Source: Stenotrophobium rhamnosiphilum
Lineage (GTDB): Bacteria; Pseudomonadota; Gammaproteobacteria; Nevskiales; Nevskiaceae
Length of the DNA stretch: 64,000 nucleotides
NCBI RefSeq assembly: GCF_003052265.1
Contig: NZ_QANS01000004.1
Location: 310,414-374,413, forward strand
Direction of reading: 5' to 3'
Below the pieces are notes generated by a model, which was not told where the DNA came from, made no database searches, and worked only from the letters and a program-made list of their open reading frames with translations. Made by a program: the position numbers and the translations under genes. Shown here piece after piece: positions 42,426 through 49,832 of this stretch. Position 1 is the first letter of the stretch. Each line of letters starts with the position of its first letter.

Positions 42426-43219
42426 GCGAGCGTATACAAAAAGTATTGGCTACTGCAGGTGTCGCGTCGCGACGCCATATTGAGCAGTGGATTCAGGAAG
42501 GCCGCATTACGGTGAATGGCCAGCCTGCAACGGTGGGTCAAAAGATTGACCACACTGATCGCGTTAAAGTCGATGGCAAGCCCGTTCGTCTGGCGAAAAA
42601 AGAAGAATCCGTTCGTGTGCTGCTGTATCGCAAGCGAGTGGGCGAGTTGGTTACGCGTGATGATCCAGATGGTCGTCGCACGGTGTTTCGCAAATTGCCA
42701 GAACTCGAAAGCGGTCGTTGGATTGCCGTGGGTCGTCTCGATATCAATACCTCTGGCTTGTTGCTGCTCACCAATCATGGTGAGTTGGCGCGTCGCCTGA
42801 CGCATCCCAGCTTCGAAATCACTCGCGAATATGCGGTGCGCGTTCTGGGCGAAATGAACGAAGAAATTGCTGAACGTCTCGTCAACGGCGTTGAGCTGGA
42901 AGATGGCCCTGCGCATTTCGATTCACTCGAAGCGGGCGCTAACGAAGACGGCGAGGGTGCCAATCAGTGGTACCGCGTCGTTCTGCGCGAAGGTCGTAAT
43001 CGCGAAGTTCGTCGCTTGTTTGAATCGCAAGGTTTGCAAGTGAGCCGTCTGATTCGCGTGAGCTACGGCCCGATTGAATTGGGTCGCGGCATCAAGACTG
43101 GTGGCTGTCGCGAAGCTGAGCCGCTTGAGCTCAAAGCATTGCTGGCTGCCGTGGGATTGGAAGAACTATTGCCGAAAAAACCTCAGCGCCGCAGAGAACG
43201 CGACGACGACGATTATTAG
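42422..43219 (+). CDS. rluB: 23S rRNA pseudouridine(2605) synthase
   Basis: 265 aa, TTG start overlapping the scpB stop. Makes pseudouridine 2605 in 23S rRNA. S4 domain at the N terminus (IQKVLATAGVASRRHIEQWIQEGRITVNGQ), then RsuA-family catalytic core with GRLDINTSGLLLLTN (catalytic Asp), THPSFEITREYAVRVLG and EGRNREVRRLFESQGLQVSRLIRVSYGPI. Charged C-terminal tail (QRRRERDDDD). Confidence 0.95.
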   Translation: MSERIQKVLATAGVASRRHIEQWIQEGRITVNGQPATVGQKIDHTDRVKVDGKPVRLAKKEESVRVLLYRKRVGELVTRDDPDGRRTVFRKLPELESGRWIAVGRLDINTSGLLLLTNHGELARRLTHPSFEITREYAVRVLGEMNEEIAERLVNGVELEDGPAHFDSLEAGANEDGEGANQWYRVVLREGRNREVRRLFESQGLQVSRLIRVSYGPIELGRGIKTGGCREAEPLELKALLAAVGLEELLPKKPQRRRERDDDDY

Positions 43220-43226
43220 TCGAAGA

Positions 43227-43261
43227 TAAAAAAGAGCCCGCAAAATGCGGGCTCTTTTTTT
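43227..43261. terminator. bidirectional terminator between rluB and yciK-like SDR
   Basis: AAAAAAGAGCCCGC-AAAAT-GCGGGCTCTTTTTTT: 8-bp GC-rich stem with A- and T-runs either side, shared by two convergent genes. Confidence 0.92.
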
Positions 43262-44006
43262 AGAACGCGTGGCCTGATTTACCGCGACTATCTGGCCCAA
43301 GTAGCCAAAGCAGCGCTGGCACGGCAGTTTCCGGCGCAGGAATTTTATCCATCAGTTCGCCGGGATAACCCTTAACGCGAATCTGCGTGCGGAGTGCGCC
43401 AGGATCATAGGTGTTGATACGCAGGCCTGGTTCCAACTCGGTTTCTTGCGCCCACGTTTTCGCCATGGCTTCGACTGCTGTCTTGGCGATGCCATAAATG
43501 CCGTGGAAAGCCTTGGCGTTGCGGCCAGAAGAATCTGAAACAAAAACCACCGATGCATCGCTGCTCTTACGCATCAGCGGCAAGCACAAGCGTGTCAGCG
43601 TATACGCGGCGGTGAGATTGACCTGCAAGCCTTCAACCCACTCGCGCGGATCCATATCTTCCAGCGCGGCAAATGCTTTGAAGTGAGCAGCGCTATGAAC
43701 GATGCCATCGAGCTTGCCGAATTCACGCTCAAGCGTCTCAGCCAATTCTTCGTAGTTGGCCCAAGTGGCGCCGACAAGATTCATCGGATAAATGGCTGGT
43801 GTCGCGCCACCACCTTTCAAAATCTCGTCATAAACTTTTTCAAGCTTAGGAACCGTGCGGCCTAGCAAAATGACGGTTGCACCCAAGCCAGCGCAAGCCA
43901 ATGCAGTAGCGCGGCCGAGACCGTCGCCAGCGCCTGTAACGAGGATGATGCGATCTTTCAGCAGGCCAAATTTTGGGGTGTAATCGTGGGGCAGGGCAGC
44001 AGACAT
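43260..44006 (-). CDS. yciK: YciK-type short-chain dehydrogenase
   Basis: 248 aa from ATG 44006 (MSAALPHDYTPKFGLLKDRIILVTGAG); the frame is open to 44054. NAD(P)-dependent oxidoreductase: nucleotide motif TGAGDGLGRATALACAGLGA, HSAAHF for the N-A-A-G motif, and catalytic Ser plus Y-x-x-x-K in FVSDSSGRNAKAFHGIYGIAKTAVEAMAKTW. C-terminal TAVPALLWLLGPDSRGKSGHAF matches the YciK group. Substrate unknown. In Pseudomonas the orthologue lies next to mupP-ubiG; here one extra gene is between them. Confidence 0.9.
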   Translation of the reverse strand: MSAALPHDYTPKFGLLKDRIILVTGAGDGLGRATALACAGLGATVILLGRTVPKLEKVYDEILKGGGATPAIYPMNLVGATWANYEELAETLEREFGKLDGIVHSAAHFKAFAALEDMDPREWVEGLQVNLTAAYTLTRLCLPLMRKSSDASVVFVSDSSGRNAKAFHGIYGIAKTAVEAMAKTWAQETELEPGLRINTYDPGALRTQIRVKGYPGELMDKIPAPETAVPALLWLLGPDSRGKSGHAF

Positions 44007-44101
44007 TTTTAAATAGTTCGTGACAGGTAATTGAGCGCCAGCATGACTGCTCACGTTCGTGTTTAGAGAAAGATGGCGATCAGTATGCCGCGTTGCAGCT
44101 G

Positions 44102-45742
44102 CTATGCCAACGCAGGATGCAACTCATAGACATTGCTTACGGACTCGATTTCATTGCCGCGTGTTGCCAGACCTTCCGCATAGTCCGCGCCAGCGCTGCG
44201 GGCCAAATTCAGTAAATCAGGACTATCTACGCCGCAGGCGGTGACTTTGATATTAAGTCCTTCAAACATTTTGACTGTGGAAATCAGAACATGGTGTGCG
44301 GTGTCTTGATTGCTCGCTAGCTTGAGTAGAGCGGGGACTAACTGCACTTCATTGACTGGGAAATAAAGCACGCAAGCAGGTGAAGCGCCCGGCCCACCAA
44401 TGCCGACCAAACAAATTCGTACGCCGTTATTACGCAAAATCTGTAATTGCTCGATGGCAGCAGCATCGGTTTGCAAAGCAGATTCCCGCAGTTCCAACGT
44501 CAGCGCTCCGTCGGGAAGGTCGTGCGCGCGCAGGAGTCCGGTGACCGTCTTGGCCAGCGGAAAATCTTTATAAGCCGCATCACCCAAGCGCAGGCTCATC
44601 ATCATTGATGGACTCACGCTTTGTCGCTCTGCTGCTAGGCGTTCGAAAGCTTCTCGTAATTGCCAGAGCGTCAACGAATGAATCAGGCTCGGGCGACCCG
44701 GTAAATTTAAAAATTCATCTTGCTCAATCGAACCACGTCGAGGATGTGTCCAGCGGCAAATCATGCGGAGTCGCGGTGACTCGCCATCACGCAGTGATTT
44801 CTGCAAAACATAATCTGCAGATAAGCCATCGCAATCCAAGGCCGCATGTAGTTCAGCAATGAGTCGCGGTATTTCGCTGCGCGCGTTTTCCAGCTCTGGT
44901 CTGTAAGCGAGACACTCCAAGCCAGCGGCGCTCGCTGCGTACTTGGCAGTTTCAGCATGACGGATCAGGCTTGCGGAATCGCTGCCATGCTCAGGATAAA
45001 CGGCGATGCCAATGCTGCTGCGCAGACTCATCGGCTGGCGTCGAATCTGTAAGGGCATATCCAGCGATGATTGGACCCGCGCTGCAATCGCCAAAGCTTC
45101 TGCCTCGCTCTCAACGCTACGAATCAATAGCGCAAAATCGTCATAACCGAAATGACCAATTACGCTGCCTTCCGCCAATGTTGTGCTCAAGCGTTGCGCG
45201 ACTTGATCAATAAACTCGCGTGCTGCGTCGTCACCATGTGCAAGCGCTACTTCGTGATATTGCTGTGTATCAATAACGAGTACTGCGCAACGACCTTGAT
45301 GTGCGGCGCGTCGTGAAATCACGCGTGACAGCTTTGCGGCAAAGCTCCACTGGTTGGGTAGATCGGTCAGCTGCTTGTGATGACCTTTACGTTCCAGTTC
45401 GTATTCGAGTTTGGTGTTCTGTTCGCGCAGCTCGCGAGTTTCATCAGCGAGCATCGCGCCGGCTTGGTAGGACATCACCGTACCGATGTATTGCCCCCAA
45501 GCTAAGAATAGAAAAGGCATCACATCCAACAACCAGATTGCAGGGTTGTTTAATTGGATCGCCTGCAAAGTTTCGAGACTGAGCGTCCCGAACTGCATAT
45601 AGCTGCTGAACACCATGGCAAGACATAAGGCGGCAAGTGCAATGCTCAATCCAGTCCAGGCATGACGATTGGCACGTGCGCGCAAAAATATCGCCGTCTT
45701 ATTGAGCTGGTTAAAGCTGGTGAATTGCGCTGCCTGATCCAT
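44102..45742 (-). CDS. degenerate GGDEF/EAL-domain membrane protein
   Basis: 546 aa. Two N-terminal membrane helices (about 28-48 and 68-92), a charged coiled-coil linker (about 97-120), a GGDEF-like domain (about 120-285) and an EAL-like domain (about 290-540). GGDEF is degraded: the signature reads G-Y-D-D-F (199-203), although D-L-P-N and S-I-G-I-A are kept. In EAL the motif itself is replaced by LRMICRW (about 325-331), and the D-D-F-G-T-G metal loop reads VGIGGPG, lacking the aspartates. Neither diguanylate cyclase nor phosphodiesterase activity is expected. It may be a c-di-GMP-independent or CsrD-like regulator (inference). Located downstream of mupP on the same strand. Confidence 0.88.
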   Translation of the reverse strand: MDQAAQFTSFNQLNKTAIFLRARANRHAWTGLSIALAALCLAMVFSSYMQFGTLSLETLQAIQLNNPAIWLLDVMPFLFLAWGQYIGTVMSYQAGAMLADETRELREQNTKLEYELERKGHHKQLTDLPNQWSFAAKLSRVISRRAAHQGRCAVLVIDTQQYHEVALAHGDDAAREFIDQVAQRLSTTLAEGSVIGHFGYDDFALLIRSVESEAEALAIAARVQSSLDMPLQIRRQPMSLRSSIGIAVYPEHGSDSASLIRHAETAKYAASAAGLECLAYRPELENARSEIPRLIAELHAALDCDGLSADYVLQKSLRDGESPRLRMICRWTHPRRGSIEQDEFLNLPGRPSLIHSLTLWQLREAFERLAAERQSVSPSMMMSLRLGDAAYKDFPLAKTVTGLLRAHDLPDGALTLELRESALQTDAAAIEQLQILRNNGVRICLVGIGGPGASPACVLYFPVNEVQLVPALLKLASNQDTAHHVLISTVKMFEGLNIKVTACGVDSPDLLNLARSAGADYAEGLATRGNEIESVSNVYELHPALA

Positions 45743-45771
45743 GGCGGAATGACTCGGAAATCGTAGGGCGA

Positions 45772-46440
45772 CTATAGCGCCATGCCGAGTAAGTGAGCGA
45801 GTTCAGCCGGCTTACGGGCAATCGCGTCGGCCTGCCAGCCTTCAATGGGGCCGTTCTCGCCCAGATAGCCCCAGTCCGCCGCCACGCTGCGCATGCCTGC
45901 CGCTTTGGCCGCATCGATATCGCGCTTATCGTCGCCCACATAAATGCAATCTGAAACGCTCAAGCCCACTTGCGCGCAGGCCAGCAGAATGGAATCCGGT
46001 GCTGGCTTGGCCTTAGGTACATCGTCACCGCTGACGGCGCAGGCGGCGCGCGCAGCAAGATTCATTTCAACCATCAAAGGCTGGGTGAGCCAAGCTGGCT
46101 TGTTCGTGACCACGCCCCAACGAATGCCATTGCGTTCAAATCCTGCGAGCAGTTCTGCCATGCCATCAAACAGCACAGATAATTTGCTCAGGTTTGCGCG
46201 GTAGTACTCGAGAAAATAATCGCGACGAGCAGGAAAGTCTGCATGATCAGGCGCAATGCCCAATGCAACCTTGAGCAAACCACGAGCGCCTGCAGATGCA
46301 ACGGGACGATAGATCAACAGAGGAAGCGGTTCGAGACCTTGCTGAATACGGACTGCATTGGCGGCGGCACCCAGATCAGGCGCGGTATCTACCAGCGTGC
46401 CGTCGAGATCGAACAGCACGCATTTAACTTTTAAGCTCAT
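45772..46440 (-). CDS. mupP: HAD phosphatase, MupP/Gph type
   Basis: 222 aa from ATG 46440, overlapping the ubiG stop (ATGA). HAD family: CVLFDLDGTLVDTAPDLGAAANAVR (motif I, nucleophile Asp), GVVTNKPAWLTQPLMVEM (motif II), KAKPAPDSILLACAQVGL (motif III Lys) and YVGDDKRDIDAAKAAGMRSVAADWGYL (motif IV). The cap domain and motifs fit phosphoglycolate phosphatase (Gph), but the gene order mtaD-ubiG-(this) is that of P. aeruginosa mupP, a MurNAc-6-phosphate phosphatase in peptidoglycan recycling. Context favours MupP; sequence alone cannot separate the two. Confidence 0.85.
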   Translation of the reverse strand: MSLKVKCVLFDLDGTLVDTAPDLGAAANAVRIQQGLEPLPLLIYRPVASAGARGLLKVALGIAPDHADFPARRDYFLEYYRANLSKLSVLFDGMAELLAGFERNGIRWGVVTNKPAWLTQPLMVEMNLAARAACAVSGDDVPKAKPAPDSILLACAQVGLSVSDCIYVGDDKRDIDAAKAAGMRSVAADWGYLGENGPIEGWQADAIARKPAELAHLLGMAL

Positions 46441-47147
46441 GCCGGCTTCCGGCAATGCATCAAGTAATTCACATCGACGTCGTCAGCGAGTGATGCAGTT
46501 TTTAGTAATGGGTTGTAGCGAATGCCTTTCATGGCGACGACTTCAAGGCCTGCTTCGCGAGCCCATTGCGCGAGCTCTGATGGACGAATGAATTTGGCGT
46601 AGTCATGCGTGCCGCGAGGAATTAGATTCATCACATATTCCGCGCCGAGAATTGTCAGTGCGTAGGCTTTCGGATTGCGATTGATCGTCGAGAACACCAC
46701 GGTGCCGCCGGGCACGGTGAGTTGTGCGCAGGCTTTGATGGTTTGCGCGGGAGCAGGGACGTGCTCGAGCATTTCGAGACAGCACACCAGATCAAAACTT
46801 TCAGGCTGCTGACGTGCGAGTTCTTCTGCGGGAATATTTTGGTAATTGGCTTTGATGCCAGATTCCAAGCCATGCAGCTTGGCCACTTCTAGCGACGCTT
46901 CAGCCAAGTCGATGCCCGTGGCATCAGCGCCTTTGGCAACGAGTGCTTCGGTGAGAATGCCGCCACCGCAGCCGACGTCCAAAGCCTTTTTGCCTTTGAG
47001 TCCACCAGCGCACTGTTCGATGTAGCGAACGCGAGGAGGGTTGATGCTATGCAGCGGGCCCATCTCGCCGCGCGGGTCCCACCAGGTCGCAGCCATTTTT
47101 TCGAAGCGAGAAATCTCTCCGGGGTCAACATTCACATTGCTGCTCAT
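46437..47147 (-). CDS. ubiG: ubiquinone biosynthesis O-methyltransferase
   Basis: 236 aa. SAM-dependent enzyme doing both O-methylations of ubiquinone synthesis. Seen: EISRFEKMAATWWDPRGEMGPLHSINPPRVRYIE (family N terminus), ALDVGCGGGILTEALVAKGADATGIDLAEASL (SAM motif I), FDLVCCLEMLEHVP, and PGGTVVFSTINRNPKAYALTILGAEYVMNLIPRGTHDYAKFI. Overlaps mtaD and mupP by 4 nt each. Confidence 0.96.
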   Translation of the reverse strand: MSSNVNVDPGEISRFEKMAATWWDPRGEMGPLHSINPPRVRYIEQCAGGLKGKKALDVGCGGGILTEALVAKGADATGIDLAEASLEVAKLHGLESGIKANYQNIPAEELARQQPESFDLVCCLEMLEHVPAPAQTIKACAQLTVPGGTVVFSTINRNPKAYALTILGAEYVMNLIPRGTHDYAKFIRPSELAQWAREAGLEVVAMKGIRYNPLLKTASLADDVDVNYLMHCRKPA

Positions 47148-48454
47148 TTCTTAATCCTTTGTTGCCACTCACGTGCTTTTTGCACAGCGGCTTTTTCATC
47201 AACAGTCAGCAAGAGGCCATCGCGCATCAGTGCTCGGCCTGCGACATAAACATCGGTGACTTGATCGCGATTCGCGGCGTAGACCAAATGCGACAACACG
47301 TTGTAAACCGGCTGTGTGCCAGCGCGATCCAGATTTACGGCGATGAAATCTGCCGACTTACCTTTTGCCAGTGAGCCGAATTCCTGTTCCCAGCCGAGCG
47401 CCTTGGCGCCTGCGAGCGTTGCCATGTGCAAAGCTTGTGGCGCGGACAAAGCCAGTGGATCGCCTGACACGCCTTTAGCTAGCAACGCGCCGGTACGTAA
47501 TTCGCCAAACAAATCGAGATCGTTATTGCTGGCCGCGCCGTCGGTGCCGATCGCAACGTTGACGCCAGCCTTCAACAATTTATCGACAGGGCAAAAGCCG
47601 CTGGCGAGTTTGAGATTGGATTCTGGGCAGTGTGCAATCGACACGCCGAACTGTGCGGCTTCAGCAATTTCTTCATCGTTCAGCTGCGTCATATGCACAG
47701 CGATAAAATCAGGGCCGAGCAGATCCAATTCTTTCAGTCGTTGCCATGGGCGTTTGCCGTTGGCTTCAACCGCGCTAGCAACTTCGAATGCAGTCTCGTG
47801 CACATGCATATGAATGCCGATGCCAAGCTCGTTCGCATATTTACGAACGGTGCGCAGCGGCGCATCCGATACGGTGTAAGGCGCGTGCGGTGCGAAGACT
47901 GCGCGTAGCAGCGGATTGCCCTTAAATGAATCGTGTACTTCCAGGCCTTTGTGAATGTACTCGTCTGAGTTCTGCGCCCAAGCGGAAGGAAAGTCCAACA
48001 CCACCATGCCGATGGCCGCGCGTAAGCCAACGCTGTCGGCTACCGCGGCGGAAGCATCGGGGAAGAAATACATATCGTTGACGCAGGTTGTGCCGCCGCG
48101 AATCATTTCCGCCGCAGCGAGACGCAGACCGTCTTCGCAAAACTGGCGGCTCATGTGCGCGCCTTCAGTAGGCCAGATGTGGTTCTGCAACCAATCCATC
48201 AGCGGCAGATCGTCGGCAATGCCGCGCATCAGCGTCATCGCGCTATGCGCATGCGCATTGACGAGGCCAGGCATCACGGCGTGATCCGCGAGCGTCAGCG
48301 TTTCGCGCGCTTCAAAGCTGCGGCGCGCTTCGTCGGCAGGCAGTACGGCAACAATGCGGCCAGCGTCGATCGCCAGCGCGTGCTCTTCGAGCACGACACC
48401 TGCGGGTTCAACCGGAACGAGCCAGCGCGGGAAGACAAGCAGATCAATCTGCAT
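47144..48454 (-). CDS. mtaD: 5'-methylthioadenosine deaminase (TRZ/ATZ family)
   Basis: 436 aa. Amidohydrolase: metal motif [55 protein letters not shown] and [15 protein letters not shown] are as in MTA/SAH deaminases. The orthologue in P. aeruginosa (same order mtnA / mtaD-ubiG-mupP) deaminates methylthioadenosine to methylthioinosine, which is phosphorolysed to methylthioribose 1-phosphate, the substrate of divergently encoded MtnA. The pair therefore suggests a methionine salvage route. First gene of a leftward operon. Confidence 0.9.
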   Translation of the reverse strand: MQIDLLVFPRWLVPVEPAGVVLEEHALAIDAGRIVAVLPADEARRSFEARETLTLADHAVMPGLVNAHAHSAMTLMRGIADDLPLMDWLQNHIWPTEGAHMSRQFCEDGLRLAAAEMIRGGTTCVNDMYFFPDASAAVADSVGLRAAIGMVVLDFPSAWAQNSDEYIHKGLEVHDSFKGNPLLRAVFAPHAPYTVSDAPLRTVRKYANELGIGIHMHVHETAFEVASAVEANGKRPWQRLKELDLLGPDFIAVHMTQLNDEEIAEAAQFGVSIAHCPESNLKLASGFCPVDKLLKAGVNVAIGTDGAASNNDLDLFGELRTGALLAKGVSGDPLALSAPQALHMATLAGAKALGWEQEFGSLAKGKSADFIAVNLDRAGTQPVYNVLSHLVYAANRDQVTDVYVAGRALMRDGLLLTVDEKAAVQKAREWQQRIKK

Positions 48455-48514
48455 AGATTCACAATCGGGAGGTTAGAATTAGCGGAACGATTTTACCTGA
48501 GCCTTGAGCCCGAC

Positions 48515-49516
48515 ATGAGCAACGCTGTTAATCCGATTATTTGGGATCGCAACCGTCTACGACTTCTAGACCAGCGCCTGCTGCCAGCAGAAGTGGTCTA
48601 TCTCGATTGCCTGACGGCTAAAGACGTTGCTGAAGCAATTCATGGCATGGCGGTGCGTGGCGCGCCGGCAATCGGCATTGCGGCGGCTTATGGCTTGGTG
48701 CTGTCCGTACAGAAAGAGCATGACTCTTTTGCCCGCGCCTCCGAAGTTCTGGCCGCCTCGCGTCCCACGGCCGTCAATCTGCGTTGGGCGCTGGAGCGCA
48801 TGCGCGGCATTTGGCTGCGTACGCCAACCGTTGAGGCTTTGGAAAAGGAAGCCATCGCCATTCACGACGAAGATCTCGCGCAGAATCTGAAGATGGGTGA
48901 ACTGGGCGCTGACCTGCTGCCATCGAACGCTTCTGTCATCACCCATTGCAACACTGGCGCGCTGGCTACAGGCGGCCACGGCACCGCGTTGGGCGTGATC
49001 CGCAGCGGCTATGCGCGCAATCGCATCACCCGCGTTTACAACACAGAAACCCGTCCCTGGCTGCAAGGGGCGCGTCTGACGGCTTGGGAACTACAGCAGG
49101 AGGGCATCCCTGCGCAACTGCTCGCCGACGGCGCTGCCGCGCATTTGATGAGCCGCGAGAAGATCGACTGGGTCATTGTCGGCGCCGACCGTATCGCCGC
49201 CAATGGCGACACCGCCAACAAGATCGGCACCTACATGCTGGCTGTAGCCGCCAAGCGTCACGGCGTGAAGTTCATGGTGGTGGCACCGAGTGGCACCTTC
49301 GATCTGCGTTGCCGCACGGGCGCTGAAATTCCTATCGAAGAGCGCACAGCCAAGGAGCTCACCGAGTTCCGTGGGCAGATGATTGCGCCTGTTGGCTACG
49401 ACGCTTTCAATCCGGTTTTTGACGTCACGCCCGCTGAGTTGATTGACGCCATCGTCTGCGAGCGTGGCGTCATCCTCAATCCGGATGCGGACAAGCTCAA
49501 CGCGCTGTTGGGTTAA
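48515..49516 (+). CDS. mtnA: methylthioribose-1-phosphate isomerase
   Basis: 333 aa from ATG 48515; the open frame to 48155 is antisense to mtaD and not coding. Converts methylthioribose 1-phosphate to methylthioribulose 1-phosphate. Seen: [63 protein letters not shown] with catalytic Cys, [42 protein letters not shown] with catalytic Asp, and [23 protein letters not shown]. Divergent from mtaD; the 60-nt spacer must hold both promoters. Confidence 0.96.
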   Translation: MSNAVNPIIWDRNRLRLLDQRLLPAEVVYLDCLTAKDVAEAIHGMAVRGAPAIGIAAAYGLVLSVQKEHDSFARASEVLAASRPTAVNLRWALERMRGIWLRTPTVEALEKEAIAIHDEDLAQNLKMGELGADLLPSNASVITHCNTGALATGGHGTALGVIRSGYARNRITRVYNTETRPWLQGARLTAWELQQEGIPAQLLADGAAAHLMSREKIDWVIVGADRIAANGDTANKIGTYMLAVAAKRHGVKFMVVAPSGTFDLRCRTGAEIPIEERTAKELTEFRGQMIAPVGYDAFNPVFDVTPAELIDAIVCERGVILNPDADKLNALLG

Positions 49517-49526
49517 GCGCCCAGAT

Positions 49527-49609
49527 TGTCATTCCGAACGCTGTGAGGAATCTTGCTGTTTTGCGCCAGTGCAATAGCAGCAAGATTCCTCGGTTCCCTC
49601 GGAATGACA
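49527..49609. repeat. MITE/REP-like long palindrome
   Basis: 83-bp element with outer arms TGTCATTCCGA (49527-49537) / TCGGAATGACA (49599-49609) and inner arms GAGGAATCTTGCTG (49545-49558) / CAGCAAGATTCCTC (49578-49591). Both pairs are perfect. Sequences beginning TGTCATTCCGA and containing GAGGAATCT are a familiar kind of dispersed intergenic repeat in proteobacterial genomes. No T-run follows. It may also end the mtnA transcript. Confidence 0.8.
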
Positions 49610-49832
49610 GGTTCTATTTTGGGGCATCAATTTCCCGCCCTTAAAAAACGGTCAAACGTCAAGCTTTTGGCCCTATAAATCGCCCTTGAATCAGGCCCTA
49701 TTTTTAGGGCTCGATATGTTACAATTTCGCTAATAAAAACAGCCCCATTTCAGACGATGTTCTGAGCTGCTTTTTTGATCGTTTTTCTAACTAGAAATTG
49801 GGCGCATAAAATAGGCGCCCTTGGCCGAGCAC
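49610..49832 (+). promoter_or_regulatory. gyrA leader and promoter region
   Basis: No gene. A TACAAT hexamer at 49720-49725 is a good -10; a matching -35 at 17 nt is not clear. Just upstream is a perfect palindrome GCCCTA-TTTT-TAGGGC (49695-49710). A second inverted pair, GGGCGC (49799-49804) / GCGCCC (49815-49820), lies in the leader just before the start. gyrA promoters are often supercoiling-sensitive; whether these palindromes take part is unknown. Confidence 0.4.

Noticed and set aside
48155-48514. 120-codon upstream extension of mtnA
   Set aside because: It is antisense to mtaD; the family start is ATG 48515.
49527-49609. Simple terminator for mtnA
   Set aside because: Arms are much longer than needed, doubly nested and lack a T-run; a repeat element is the better description.
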